Assembly: GCA_044235425.1 (NCBI GenBank)
Contig: JBIIHW010000031.1
Coordinates: 1 to 64,000 of the forward strand
Origin: JBJSXJ01 sp044235425
Lineage (GTDB): Bacteria > Planctomycetota > Planctomycetia > Pirellulales > Pirellulaceae
Length of the DNA stretch: 64,000 bases
Reading direction: 5' to 3'
In this document: positions 35,399 through 44,757 of the stretch, piece by piece
How positions within the stretch are numbered: the stretch's first letter is position 1
How the letters are laid out: every line of letters begins with the position of its first letter
The notes under the pieces: model-generated
Told to the model about the DNA's origin: nothing
What the model saw: only the letters and a program-made list of their open reading frames with translations
Databases searched by the model: none
Made by a program: the position numbers and the translations under genes

Positions 35399-36244
35399 TC
35401 ACGGCAGCAGTTTTTGCTTGAGCTCAGTGAGCAGCTGAACCGCGTGACTGATCTCGGCCTTTTGCCGCGCCGGTTCCTGCGGAATCTCACGTTCGATCGT
35501 CAGGGGACCGGTGTAGCCCAAATCGCGGAGCGTCTTGAGATAGTTGTACATGCCGACGTCGCCATGTCCGAGCGGTACTTCTTGACCCCACTCGACTCCC
35601 GGATGCTTGGCCCATTTACCATCTTTGCAGTGGATACTGCGCACGTACTTACCCACCTGCCGCAGCGCCTCAATCGGTTCCCCGGTGCCATAGAGAATCA
35701 TGTTGGCGGGATCGAAGTTGATGAACAGATTATCGCGCTGCACATCGTGGATGAATTGCAGCAGTCCCGCCGCCGTCTCCTGTCCTGTTTCCAGGTGCAG
35801 GGTTTGACCATTGCCACGGCAGTGATCGCACAGATCACGCGTGATCGAGATTACTTCCTGGTAGAGCGGATCGTGCGTGTCATGGGGTACGAATCCCAGA
35901 TGCAGGGCGACTGCCGAACAGTGTAAAAGGCGAGCGAAATTGGAGATCTCTTTCATTTCCCGCGTACGCGCGGCACGCGTTTCGGGCGGCACTAAACCGA
36001 CCGTTCGGGAGACGGTCGGAATGTCCGCGTAACTCTCGCCCTCAAACCCACCGAACACGCAGGTCAGAGTGATGTTGAGTTCACGGAGCCGTGCCAGGAA
36101 GCGATCAGCCTGGGCTTGCGTGCGCGTGGCTTGATGAGGTGCGTGGAGCTGGATCGTGGGAATCCCCAGCTCGTGTGCCACCTCTAGCTTGACTCCCAAA
36201 CCAGCATCGATGCTGGTGAACACTCCGATCGGCCAAGTCTCCAT
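35399..36244 (-). CDS. sugar phosphate isomerase/epimerase-like TIM barrel protein
   Basis: 281 residues of the xylose-isomerase-like (AP endonuclease 2) TIM-barrel superfamily. Likely metal-site segments are ALHLGFVP, LHLETGQE, LFINFDPANMILYG, IHCKDG and LTIEREI. It probably isomerises or epimerises a sugar or inositol derivative. On the same strand 135 bp upstream is a Gfo/Idh/MocA oxidoreductase gene, a very common pairing in planctomycete sugar catabolism. The ATG at 36244 is the natural start. Confidence 0.9.
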   Translation of the reverse strand: METWPIGVFTSIDAGLGVKLEVAHELGIPTIQLHAPHQATRTQAQADRFLARLRELNITLTCVFGGFEGESYADIPTVSRTVGLVPPETRAARTREMKEISNFARLLHCSAVALHLGFVPHDTHDPLYQEVISITRDLCDHCRGNGQTLHLETGQETAAGLLQFIHDVQRDNLFINFDPANMILYGTGEPIEALRQVGKYVRSIHCKDGKWAKHPGVEWGQEVPLGHGDVGMYNYLKTLRDLGYTGPLTIEREIPQEPARQKAEISHAVQLLTELKQKLLP

Positions 36245-36379
36245 CGCACTGATCTCCTCAACTCGGGTTCAACCCGGTTCTAATAGCTTCCCACCCTGGT
36301 TCTTCTGGAACGCTGCTGCCGAGGCGCAATCTAAAATTCGCAGCGCTTCAGAGACTATCCCAATTTCGCGCCGTCCGCT

Positions 36380-38167
36380 CTAGGCATCTTTTACCAAACT
36401 GTCGAATTCCTTTTGGTAGCTGCTGCCGTCCGGAGTAGCGTCGTTGTTGAGGTCGTACCATTCCTCCTGGAACTTCACGTACCCCGCCTCGCCCTTGATC
36501 GAATTGTTGATGGCGATGTTCGCGGTGAGGGCAATGATGGCATCCGCCATCGCCACTTCCGCTCGGCAACGCAAGGTTTCACGCGGAGCCTTGTTGCGAA
36601 TGCAGTAGGCCCAGTGTTCGATTTCCTCGGTGTAACCGCGGCTCACCGGACCACCCCAATCGGTAGCAGCCTTGGCCACGGCAGCAGCCGGTCCACCGCT
36701 GGCCTGAGTATCCATCGTTGGCCCGCCCTTCTCGTATTTCACACCAACGCGGGAGGATGTGTCCGCGTCCTTGTACAGCATCACTTCCTGTTCGCGTTCC
36801 AGGATGAGGGTACCGCGAGTTCCCATGACTACTTCGCCGTAACCGCCGTAGCCATTGCCATTAATGGACGAATAGGTGACGACGATTTTCTTGTTGGGAT
36901 CTTGTTCGAAACCCGGCACACCCTTCTCCGGGATTCCCGAAACCGGATCCTTGTAGCCGACCGGAAATTCCGCTTCGTATTCGGGACCAGGGAATTCGAA
37001 CATGCAGTAGACATGGTCTTCGGCGTGTCGGTCGAGCGGGAAAATATGTCGACCACCCACGGCATGCACGGTCAGCGGATGGGCTTTCTTACCATCCCTC
37101 CGCAGCGCACTACAGAAGATGCTTGAAGCATCCAGCTGATGGCTCCCCAGCTCGGCCATCAAGCCGCCGCCGGTACGCTCCCACAATCGCCAGCGAACCA
37201 GCTCTTCGAGAGCGGTACGCTGGGAACCGTTGGAGAGCGTGAAATCCTGGTAACCATGATCTTTCGCTTCCACCTTGGCATCCAGCACCCACGCTGCCCA
37301 CTGAGCAACCTTTTTCTCCAGTAAGCGGCGACGCGCGGGATCTTGCTCGGACTCCAATTCCTTGCTCAGCGCACTTAACTGGCTCTTAATTTTGTCGACC
37401 TTCTTGCCGCCCACACCGGTTTCACCACCGGGCAGGGGCTGTTGCCAACTGTCGTTCCCGGGCAAGTTACCGCGATGCCACTGGGCGCGAATGTGATGGA
37501 TTTGTCCCAGCAATCCCCACCGCAGCATGTTCACCGCGTTGTCATAGAGAATGCTGTAGTGACGCTGGTGACCAATCGCCAAGTAGAGGTTGTTCTCGTT
37601 GGCAAATCGTCCCATTACCTTGCACTGCGCGACATTGTGAGCCATCAGCTTTTCGCACAGCACATGTTTACCGGCCTTCATCGCTTCCAGCGCAACCTTG
37701 GCGTGCAAGTGCAGCGGCAACGCAATAATTACCGCCTCCACCGCCGGATCTTTGATCAAATCGTGATAGTCACGGTCATACACTTTGACCTTTTTCCGAG
37801 CTTCGTCTTCGGAATTCCACTTGTACTTGCTGATCAGACCGCTACGTGCCGCCAGCGCCGCGTCACTCGACCAGTCCCCGTGGAACGCGCGATGCACGTT
37901 GTACGGGCGAATGTCCGCAATGGCGACCACTTGCACGTAGTCGGGATTCACGGCACCGATCAGCACCTGGCCTTCATCGCCCGTGCCAATCACGCCCACC
38001 CGCAACGGATCCGTCACCTTCCCATAGTTGAAATACATGGCCCCCAAGCTGCCGCTGGTGACCGCTCCCGCCACCATCAATTCCTTCATGAAGTCACGGC
38101 GATTCACGCCCAACGCCTCATAGTAATTGTCACGACCAACTGCTTTTTGATCCGGAGTTAAGTTCAT
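36380..38167 (-). CDS. Tat-exported Gfo/Idh/MocA family oxidoreductase
   Basis: 595 residues. The N-terminus has a Tat-like NRRDFMKELMVAGAVTSG signal. The Rossmann motif LRVGVIGTGDEG is followed by VVAIADIRP, AVIIALPLHLHA and the GKHVLCEKLM motif containing the conserved Lys. It is longer than the usual ~350-450 residues: an insertion at about 250-340 with charged helices (VDKIKSQLSALSKELESEQD) interrupts the C-terminal domain. Likely NAD(P)-dependent oxidation of a sugar in the periplasm, alongside the isomerase-like neighbour. The DoxX-like gene lies 25 bp upstream. Confidence 0.9.
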   Translation of the reverse strand: MNLTPDQKAVGRDNYYEALGVNRRDFMKELMVAGAVTSGSLGAMYFNYGKVTDPLRVGVIGTGDEGQVLIGAVNPDYVQVVAIADIRPYNVHRAFHGDWSSDAALAARSGLISKYKWNSEDEARKKVKVYDRDYHDLIKDPAVEAVIIALPLHLHAKVALEAMKAGKHVLCEKLMAHNVAQCKVMGRFANENNLYLAIGHQRHYSILYDNAVNMLRWGLLGQIHHIRAQWHRGNLPGNDSWQQPLPGGETGVGGKKVDKIKSQLSALSKELESEQDPARRRLLEKKVAQWAAWVLDAKVEAKDHGYQDFTLSNGSQRTALEELVRWRLWERTGGGLMAELGSHQLDASSIFCSALRRDGKKAHPLTVHAVGGRHIFPLDRHAEDHVYCMFEFPGPEYEAEFPVGYKDPVSGIPEKGVPGFEQDPNKKIVVTYSSINGNGYGGYGEVVMGTRGTLILEREQEVMLYKDADTSSRVGVKYEKGGPTMDTQASGGPAAAVAKAATDWGGPVSRGYTEEIEHWAYCIRNKAPRETLRCRAEVAMADAIIALTANIAINNSIKGEAGYVKFQEEWYDLNNDATPDGSSYQKEFDSLVKDA

Positions 38168-38192
38168 GGCAACGTTCCTTTTATTAAATGAA

Positions 38193-39107
38193 CTACTTCA
38201 CGTTGGTTTTGGATTGAGGGCCGCAGCAAAGACTAAATAACGAGCTCGCGACGCGATCTAAGCCGGCACACTGACCGGCGTTGAGTGCCGCCAGGGCGAG
38301 CAGAGCGAACATCTCGACGGCTTGATAATACGTCGGCATCGCTCCGTAGGAGCCCGGCCACTGACTGGCGACGACGGAGGCCAGAAAGGCAGCGGCCACC
38401 ACCGCCACGGGACGCACAATGAGGCCAATCATCAGCAGAACGCCGATCGTCAGGTCAAAATAGGGGATGAACCGATCGACTCCCTCAGAATCCAGAGGAC
38501 GGCGATTCGGTTTGTCGACCTTCAGGCGGGGCTTCGAACTGCCGCCGGCAATCGAGTTGATATCGCGCTCCAGATCCAGAGCGAGTTTGTCCAGTTCGGC
38601 AAGCCATTTGCCGCGATCGGCCTTGAGTTTCGCCTCGGTCTTTTCCGTCTGACCACGCAGCGAAGGAACGGTGCGTCGAGCGTCATCGGAGCGTTCGCGA
38701 GCCACCCGTTCAACGCCATTGCGATACTGCTCCAAGTCATCACCCAGTCCAGCCAAGTACTGCTTGAGCTGCTCGCTACGCGTCGCCAGGTCCTGGTCCG
38801 CCTGCGACTTCTGAGCGTCGTCAAAGGAAAAATGCAGTTTGGCCTTCTGCACGTAACTCTCCCAGGCCGCGAGCGTAGCGGATTCGTCCAGCCGCGCTTG
38901 GCCGTCAGCGTCCCAGACCAACCCATGATAAAACTCGGCCAGCGGTCCCTTGGCACCACCAAAGAACATGGCGGAAAAGGGTTTGGGGTCCGTCAGCTTG
39001 GCGACACCTTCTTTATAGAAGTGGAAGCCCACCATCAGCCGCAGAGCGAGGATCGCCAGGAATGCGGCTTTTCCCAGGTTTCGCGGTGAACAACAAGCGG
39101 TAGTCAG
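38193..39107 (-). CDS. DoxX-like membrane protein with a soluble coiled-coil insert
   Basis: 304 residues if started at the CTG at 39107, which has GAGGAG seven bases upstream and restores the first membrane helix (AAFLAILALRLMVGFHFYKE). The nearest ATG (39035) would cut this helix. After helix one is a ~165-residue hydrophilic insert with coiled coil (RSEQLKQYLAGLGDDLEQYR). Then follow three further helices: FDLTIGVLLMIGLIV, VAVVAAAFLASVVA, YYQAVEMFALLALAAL. The four-helix DoxX pattern is thus split by a large insert. It precedes the Gfo/Idh/MocA gene on the same strand and might deliver electrons or redox coupling. Confidence 0.75.
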   Translation of the reverse strand: MTTACCSPRNLGKAAFLAILALRLMVGFHFYKEGVAKLTDPKPFSAMFFGGAKGPLAEFYHGLVWDADGQARLDESATLAAWESYVQKAKLHFSFDDAQKSQADQDLATRSEQLKQYLAGLGDDLEQYRNGVERVARERSDDARRTVPSLRGQTEKTEAKLKADRGKWLAELDKLALDLERDINSIAGGSSKPRLKVDKPNRRPLDSEGVDRFIPYFDLTIGVLLMIGLIVRPVAVVAAAFLASVVASQWPGSYGAMPTYYQAVEMFALLALAALNAGQCAGLDRVASSLFSLCCGPQSKTNVK

Positions 39108-39308
39108 GGCAAGTCTCCTCTGCGCTAACGTCGGTGGGACAGATTCTTAACCTGCGTTGAGCTCCACGGAATAACCATCTTCGATTCCATCGGCTCACCG
39201 TGGGACAATCGTCAATCGAAACATTATGATCAAATGCTCGAGCTTCGCCAACATGCCTTCCCAGTCGCTCTTGTTTCCAATTAACTCACCGCGTTACGAT
39301 CCTTCCTT

Positions 39309-40277
39309 ATGCGTATTGTCACCTGTTATCCGCTGGAGCAACGACATCTCGAACGACTGCAGGCCGCTGCGCCCGGTCATGCGGTCGTTGATGCCTGGCC
39401 CGACCGTATTACTCAGGAAATCCTCGAGGCCGACGTTTTTCTCGGCCATGCCAAAGTGCCGGTACCGTGGGATGAGGTGGTTCGCCAGGGACGCTTGCGC
39501 TGGATCCAATCCTCCGCCGCCGGAATGGACCATTGCCTGGTGCCCTCCGTGATCGCGTCCGACATCCTCGTCACCAGCGCCTCCGGACTCTTCGCTGACC
39601 CGGTCGCCGAACAAGCGCTCGCCTTGATCCTGGGCCTGCTGCGCGGCCTCCCCACCTTTTTTCGAGCTCAACAGCGGCGCGAATTCATTCGTCGTCCCAC
39701 GCGAGATCTACACGGCGCAACGGTCGGTATCATCGGCCTCGGAGGGAACGGACGGCGGATCGCGGAGGTGCTGGTGCCGTTTGGCTGCCGAATTCTGGCG
39801 ACGGACCTCTTTCCGGTCGATCGGCCACCCGCGGTGGAACGACTCGAACCCGCCACAGCACTCGATGAAATCCTGCCACTGGTCGATATTCTCATCCTCT
39901 GCGTGCCACTGAATTCCCAGACAGAGGGGCTCATCGATGCCCCGCGCTTGGCACGCCTGAAACCAGGTTCCCTCCTGATTAACGTCGCTCGCGGGCCCGT
40001 CGTCCGCGAATGCGACCTGGTCGCGGCTCTCGACTCCGGACACCTCGCCGGCGCTGGACTCGACGTCACCGAAGTCGAACCGTTACCCGTCGATAGCCCA
40101 CTCTGGGATCACCCCCAGGTCATCATTACGCCTCACGTAGGTGCCCAGTCGGTGCGCAGAGCGGACGTGACGACCGATTTTCTGGCCGCCAACCTCGCCC
40201 GCTACGTCGCCGGTCAGCCGCTCGTGAACGTCGTCGATAAACAACTCGGGTTTCCTCGTCGAGTGGCGACACTATGA
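39309..40277 (+). CDS. D-2-hydroxyacid dehydrogenase family protein
   Basis: 322 residues. The NAD-binding core is ATVGIIGLGGNGRRIAEVL, followed by LVDILILCVPLN, LLINVARGPVV (catalytic Arg) and GLDVTEVEPLP (Glu) with IITPHVGAQS (catalytic His). It should reduce a 2-keto acid or oxidise a D-2-hydroxy acid with NAD(P). The last 4 bp overlap the start of a protein kinase gene (ATGA). A second member of the family, about as distant as a paralogue, is encoded at 62226. Confidence 0.92.
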   Translation: MRIVTCYPLEQRHLERLQAAAPGHAVVDAWPDRITQEILEADVFLGHAKVPVPWDEVVRQGRLRWIQSSAAGMDHCLVPSVIASDILVTSASGLFADPVAEQALALILGLLRGLPTFFRAQQRREFIRRPTRDLHGATVGIIGLGGNGRRIAEVLVPFGCRILATDLFPVDRPPAVERLEPATALDEILPLVDILILCVPLNSQTEGLIDAPRLARLKPGSLLINVARGPVVRECDLVAALDSGHLAGAGLDVTEVEPLPVDSPLWDHPQVIITPHVGAQSVRRADVTTDFLAANLARYVAGQPLVNVVDKQLGFPRRVATL

Positions 40278-41569
40278 ATCATGGTCGAGCGGACTTATTT
40301 ACGGAGTCGTCGTCGCGGGAGCCGACGGTGCCAAGCCGTCAGCCCAGCGGCGAGGACGGCGGCGAGGACGGCGGCGAGGACGGCGGGCTGGGGCAAGACC
40401 GCACGGCAGCCGCTCAGCCCGTAGGCGCGCAGCACTTAAACCCTCAGCCCGTAGCGGACCGAGCGGGCGCCGAACGGCGAATGCCCAATGATCTGGTAAG
40501 CCCTTACCATTCGATTCTCGACCGCCGTCGACTCGATTCCACCGTTCATTTTCCGCTCCTCAAGCTGCTTGGCAGTGGCGGTCAAGGCAGCGTTTACCTC
40601 ACCGAACTGCGAGGTTCTGATCATTTCACGGTTCCAATCGCGCTGAAGATTTTTTCGCCGGCCGGCTTCGAAAGTGCCGATGCCTACGCGGCTGATATGG
40701 ATCGAGTGGCGCGGGTGGCAGGTCGCATCGCGCAAGTCCAGCACAATCACCTCCTCTATATCCACAACTTTCTCGATCGCCATCGCATCCGCATCATGCT
40801 CATGGAATGGGTCGACGGCTTTGACCTCAATCAGCTCCTCGCACCGCGCATGCTGCAGCAGCTGCAAGCGACCGTCTCGGAAAAACGCTGGGAATACATC
40901 CAACGAGTGATTGTGACGGAAGGGCCGGAGCGGCCAAGGTTAAAGCCTGGAATCGCCATGGCGATTGTCCGCGATTGCCTCACCGCCCTCGCCGCCGTTC
41001 ATCGCGAGGGCGTGGTACACGGTGATATGAAACCAGCCAACATCATGCTCAAACGAACCGGCCACACAAAACTCATCGATTTCGGCTCCGCTTTTTTAAT
41101 CGATCAGCCGAACGAGAACCGGATGTGTACGCCGAGCTACGCCGCTCCCGAGGTGCTGGCCGGCGAACCGATCACTCCGCTGAGTGATCTCGCCTCGCTC
41201 GGCTATGTCCTCATCGAACTGCTCTCCGGACGCCGGCTCTTTCAAGGGCTGACCCAGTACCGCGCACTCCTCGAAGCCAAACGCGCCCTGCCGCAACGTC
41301 TGCCACAAATCCTGCCCAGCGAAGTGACCGTCAACGAGCTGCTGATGAAGTTCTGTCGTCGACTTATCGCCGCCGATCCCGCTCACCGTTTCCCGAGTGC
41401 CGAAGCGGCGGAGCTGCGGAAAGATGGCGCCGCCGCGTTCCACCGGCAGCTCGTCTTGGGCGATTTGGCCAGCGAGTATCACAACGAGATCCGGCTTTGG
41501 CTCGGAGAACTCAAAGAACTCCCCGATCCCATCACCGAAAACATCCACGGCGCTACGCGAACCTTCTGA
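40274..41569 (+). CDS. serine/threonine protein kinase
   Basis: 431 residues. A disordered N-terminus of ~85 residues with GEDG repeats (encoded by a 12-bp array at 40352-40387) leads to a Hanks-type kinase: LLGSGGQGSVY glycine loop, ALKIF with the ATP-binding Lys, HGDMKPANIM catalytic loop (HRD replaced by HGD, Asp251), LIDFGSA, and APEVL. No membrane segment or sensor domain follows; the C-terminus is helical. It is coupled to the dehydrogenase gene by ATGA overlap, so it might regulate that metabolic step. HGD in place of HRD is common in bacterial kinases and is compatible with activity. Confidence 0.88.
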   Translation: MNHGRADLFTESSSREPTVPSRQPSGEDGGEDGGEDGGLGQDRTAAAQPVGAQHLNPQPVADRAGAERRMPNDLVSPYHSILDRRRLDSTVHFPLLKLLGSGGQGSVYLTELRGSDHFTVPIALKIFSPAGFESADAYAADMDRVARVAGRIAQVQHNHLLYIHNFLDRHRIRIMLMEWVDGFDLNQLLAPRMLQQLQATVSEKRWEYIQRVIVTEGPERPRLKPGIAMAIVRDCLTALAAVHREGVVHGDMKPANIMLKRTGHTKLIDFGSAFLIDQPNENRMCTPSYAAPEVLAGEPITPLSDLASLGYVLIELLSGRRLFQGLTQYRALLEAKRALPQRLPQILPSEVTVNELLMKFCRRLIAADPAHRFPSAEAAELRKDGAAAFHRQLVLGDLASEYHNEIRLWLGELKELPDPITENIHGATRTF

Positions 41570-41589
41570 GGATCTCAGTCAGACCTCCT

Positions 41590-41760
41590 TCGCGCCTTTG
41601 CGTGAGCCAAACTCCTGAGGATCTCACGCCAAGGCGCAAAGCTCGCCAAGTGTCACAGTCTCTCGAAGGAGTCCGAAGGTCGCGTCTCCTTCGCGCCTTC
41701 GCGCCTTTGCGTGAGCCAAACTCCTCAGGATCTCACGCCAAGGCGCAAAGCTCGCCAAGA
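41590..41760. repeat. duplicated intergenic sequence with inverted-repeat arms
   Basis: The sequence cgcgcctttgcgtgagccaa, followed by actcctnaggatctcacgcc and aaggcgcaaagctcgccaag, occurs twice (about 41591-41650 and 41701-41759). Within each copy the first part and last part are roughly complementary (cctttgcgtgag against ctcacgccaaggc), giving an imperfect hairpin. The copies lie between the convergent kinase and DUF1559 genes and could act as a terminator. Confidence 0.8.
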
Positions 41761-41761
41761 C

Positions 41762-42718
41762 TTACTGCGCCGCGAACGGTTCACCACCCGCTCGAGTGCC
41801 CATGGCGCCGTAAACGGCCATGTCGATCGTGGAGACAATGAGTCGCACGGAGCCGTCCCCGAACACGAAGTTCGCGCCCGCTTTGTGCTGACTTGTAAAA
41901 TCGTCCAGGTGGGAGTCCACATAATTGGGTGGGTGATCGACGATCCCCAAGACCCGCGCCATCGACTCCATCCCGTGCGGTACGACACCCGTCCAAGTCG
42001 AATAACCCAAGCGACTCGACCGTTCACCCACCACCAGCGTGTTGCTCAATCCATCGAGAAAATCAGCGTTCTTGATGCCTAGTTGATGCTGAAAAGCGCC
42101 GTTGCCGTAGCAGATCTGGCCAATCGGTAGCCCTTCGCAATCCTCAATATGGCCCGTCCCAAACACACCCACATAGTTTGACATCGCCAGGCGAGTGACG
42201 ATCGTGTTGGGGTCATCTTCTTCCGGAAGATTGAACACGTTTTGGCCCGGATCGGAAGGGCAGCGAAACACGGGAATGAAGAGCGTGCGGGCGACGTCGT
42301 TTTGGGGAGCAAGCAGCGGCAGGTTGAAGTTCACCACCGATTCACTCACATTCTTCTGCTCCAAATAGGGCAAAACCATCGACGCCCAAGCCCAGCCCGT
42401 AGGACCGGAAACATCCGGCATTCCCGAAGCCAGGTCGGTGCCCAGCCACCCGGACGGAAATGTTTGCTGCACGTCATGGTACATGTGCAGTGCAATCCCC
42501 AGTTGACGCATGTTATTCGTGCAACTGGTACGTCGAGCCGCTTCGCGGGCGGCTTGCACCGCCGGCAGCATCAGTGCGACCAGGATGCCAATGATCGCGA
42601 TCACAACCAGTAATTCCACCAGTGTGAAACCAGTGCGTAAGCGCCGGCGGATGCCGTGCTGAGGCCAGCGGCCGCTCGTGACGCCCGCAACGTGGAAAGT
42701 AACAAAGGAAACCTTCAC
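41762..42718 (-). CDS. DUF1559 family type-IV-pilin-like exported protein
   Basis: 318 residues from a GTG at 42718 with GAGGAG upstream. The prepilin cleavage/methylation motif GFTLVELLVVIAIIGILVAL follows an Arg-rich leader, then AAREAARRTSCTNNMRQLGI, and near the C-terminus HKAGANFVFGDGSVR, all hallmarks of planctomycete DUF1559 proteins. These are abundant in the phylum and probably reach the periplasm through a type II/IV pilus-like system; their role is unknown. Confidence 0.95.
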   Translation of the reverse strand: MKVSFVTFHVAGVTSGRWPQHGIRRRLRTGFTLVELLVVIAIIGILVALMLPAVQAAREAARRTSCTNNMRQLGIALHMYHDVQQTFPSGWLGTDLASGMPDVSGPTGWAWASMVLPYLEQKNVSESVVNFNLPLLAPQNDVARTLFIPVFRCPSDPGQNVFNLPEEDDPNTIVTRLAMSNYVGVFGTGHIEDCEGLPIGQICYGNGAFQHQLGIKNADFLDGLSNTLVVGERSSRLGYSTWTGVVPHGMESMARVLGIVDHPPNYVDSHLDDFTSQHKAGANFVFGDGSVRLIVSTIDMAVYGAMGTRAGGEPFAAQ

Positions 42719-42923
42719 AGGATGAACTCCTCACGCCGACGATCTTCGGTCGGCGAAAATAATTTGAATGAAACGGTTGGCGACTGAAATCGCAGGCTTG
42801 GCCAACAACGGCCTCAGGAGCAGTTCGCAGTCGCAGTTATCCGGTGCAACTGAGCGACTTGGTCAAACCAAGTGCGACAACCAGTTGCATGAGCAAGAAT
42901 CTCCGCGTCAGAGCGGATCCGTT

Positions 42924-43391
42924 TCAGCTCAAAGAGGGCGGTCCACGCGAATAGTGAGCCGTGCGTGGACGTGAAGGAAGTGGTCGATCATCGACCGAGT
43001 CAGTTCGTTCAACCGGTAACGTGACCACCAGCGTACTGGCTTGGGCCAAGAGCGCCGTGGTGCGGGCTAAGAAGCGACAAAGCACGCAGTCTGCATCGTC
43101 CAGCGAAGCATTACCAGGGTGGCGACCCAGCAGCACTCGATCCAAACCCGCTGGGCCCGCCTGCTCCTGATCCACGTCGGCCACATCGTGATCATGATCG
43201 TGGCCGGCATGCAGATCGTGGGCGGCGTGGGAATGAGCGTTTGCCGAGTGGCTACAAGACGCGGTGACACCGGGCAAGTGTGGGCGATGCAGCGATTCAG
43301 CAAAGACTCCCACGAGCACTAGCATGAGTGCCGTCAGTGAGCTGAACCAGTGGTAACTGCGTCGCAACAAGCTCAGATTCCTTAACACCAC
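42924..43391 (-). CDS. His-rich exported protein, DUF2946-like
   Basis: 155 residues with a GTG start. An N-terminal hydrophobic segment (FSSLTALMLVLVGVFAESL) precedes a metal-ligand-like stretch (HSANAHSHAAHDLHAGHDHD then HDV) and DADCVLCRFLA, a CxxC that resembles the C-terminal motif of DUF2946 proteins near metal transport genes. A predicted role in handling cobalt, nickel, zinc or copper at the envelope is inference. It lies downstream of queG on the same strand behind a structured 150-bp leader. Confidence 0.65.
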   Translation of the reverse strand: MVLRNLSLLRRSYHWFSSLTALMLVLVGVFAESLHRPHLPGVTASCSHSANAHSHAAHDLHAGHDHDHDVADVDQEQAGPAGLDRVLLGRHPGNASLDDADCVLCRFLARTTALLAQASTLVVTLPVERTDSVDDRPLPSRPRTAHYSRGPPSLS

Positions 43392-43545
43392 ATATTTTGG
43401 CGGCTGCCTGAACGGGCGAAAGTCGCTTTTCGCAGTGACCCGAAGACGTTCCTCACGCCAGCCGCTTCACCTGACTCTGCCCGGCAGCAACAATTCCTTG
43501 GCGCTCCGAATCCTCGGAGCAACCGGTAAGAACAGTATGCGGAGT
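43392..43545 (-). promoter_or_regulatory. structured leader upstream of the His-rich protein gene
   Basis: Read on the minus strand, the region between the queG stop and this gene holds several hairpins: GCTCCGA-GGAT-TCGGAGC, CTGCC-G-GGCAG and GCGAAA-AGCGAC-TTTCGC. Pieces such as GGTCACTGCG recall parts of cobalamin riboswitches, but the conserved B12 box order is absent and I do not claim one. It may be a terminator for queG plus a regulated leader. Confidence 0.35.
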
Positions 43546-44757
43546 TCACAAAAGTGTCAAGAGCTGTGCTAAATCTTCAAGGATTTGCGGATCGGCTTCG
43601 GCGGCGTGTCGTGCTTCCAGGATGGGGCGAGCGATGTTGGGGGGAAACTGTGCCAGTGCCCAAATGCTGGCGGAGCGCACCAAGGGATCGGAGTCGCTCG
43701 CGCCCCGCTCGAGTGCTGCCGCCGCACCGAGTGGCCGTTGTCGTCCGAGGACGAGGGCGGCGTTGCGAAGCAGTCCCGCGCGTTTCGCTCGCCACAACGG
43801 TAGCCGCCGAAATTGACGGCGGAACTCGGCTTCATCCCAATCAAAGAGCGGGATGAGGTCGAGCGGGTTGAGAAGCGGATGAGGGCTGAAATCGGGCGAC
43901 TCCGACGGTGACACGCGTCGATTCCACGGACAAACCTCCTGACAAATATCGCAGCCATAGACCCAGTCGCCCAGCTGGTTGTGCCACTCCTGGGGCAGCG
44001 GACCACGCTGTTCGATCGTGGCATAGCTGATGCAGCGACGCGCGTCGAGCACGTAGGGCTGAGGGAAGGCCTGTGTCGGGCAGGCGTCAAGGCAGGCGCG
44101 GCAGCTGCCGCAGTGGTCGGCCGTGAACGGCTGATCGGCGGGCAGGGGGAGGTCGGTGAGGAGTGCCGCCAGGAAGAACCAGCTGCCAAACGCTCGGTTG
44201 AGCAGCAGCGTGTTTTTGCCGATCCAGCCCAGTCCCGCCGCCCGGGCATACTCGCGCTCCAGCAGCGGTGCCGAATCAACCACCCCTCGCACCGCGGCTT
44301 GCGGATGGTGGCGCAGTACGAGCTGTTTCAGCTGTCGCAGTCGGTCATGCAGCAGGTCGTGATAGTCGACCGTTGCCAGTGCATACCGAGCCACACGACC
44401 TTGACCAGGCTGCAGCTCCGCCGGCTCCACCGTGCGGTAGTTCCAGCCGAGCATCAAGAGGCTCCGAACTCCCGGGAGCACTCCCCGCGGATGCTCATAC
44501 GCCGCTCGCCGCTCACGCAAATACGCCATCTCACCGTCGTAGCCCGCGTCGAGCCACTGATTGAGTCGCTGAAAGGCGGGGCTGACATGGGCAACGCAGA
44601 TCCCGGCAAGCGAGAACCCAAGTGCCTGCGCGGCACGCTTCAGCTCCGCCGCCAACTCCTGGTGCTGTGCACGTTGCTGATCAGCGTCTAGTTCCGGCGG
44701 ATTCATGACACGCGGTGCGGTGAGTTGGGTCTCGGGAGCGTTTTTCGTCGCCGTCAT
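43546..44757 (-). CDS. queG: epoxyqueuosine reductase
   Basis: 403 residues from the ATG at 44757, or 386 from 44706, close to the usual ~380. QueG reduces epoxyqueuosine to queuosine in tRNA with cobalamin and two [4Fe-4S] clusters. The cluster motifs are DHCGSCRACLDACPTQAF and GCDICQEVCPWNR. Conserved IGKNTLLLN and FFLAALLTDLPL are present, and HEAT-like repeats occur at the C-terminus (RSASIWALAQF). The frame is open further upstream into the divergent gene (up to 45222), but that part is an antisense reading of its AAAAGKP repeats and should not be included. Confidence 0.95.
   Translation of the reverse strand: MTATKNAPETQLTAPRVMNPPELDADQQRAQHQELAAELKRAAQALGFSLAGICVAHVSPAFQRLNQWLDAGYDGEMAYLRERRAAYEHPRGVLPGVRSLLMLGWNYRTVEPAELQPGQGRVARYALATVDYHDLLHDRLRQLKQLVLRHHPQAAVRGVVDSAPLLEREYARAAGLGWIGKNTLLLNRAFGSWFFLAALLTDLPLPADQPFTADHCGSCRACLDACPTQAFPQPYVLDARRCISYATIEQRGPLPQEWHNQLGDWVYGCDICQEVCPWNRRVSPSESPDFSPHPLLNPLDLIPLFDWDEAEFRRQFRRLPLWRAKRAGLLRNAALVLGRQRPLGAAAALERGASDSDPLVRSASIWALAQFPPNIARPILEARHAAEADPQILEDLAQLLTLL

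Noticed and set aside
43392..43545. Cobalamin riboswitch
   Set aside because: A few short matches occur, but the B12 box and the order of conserved segments are missing.
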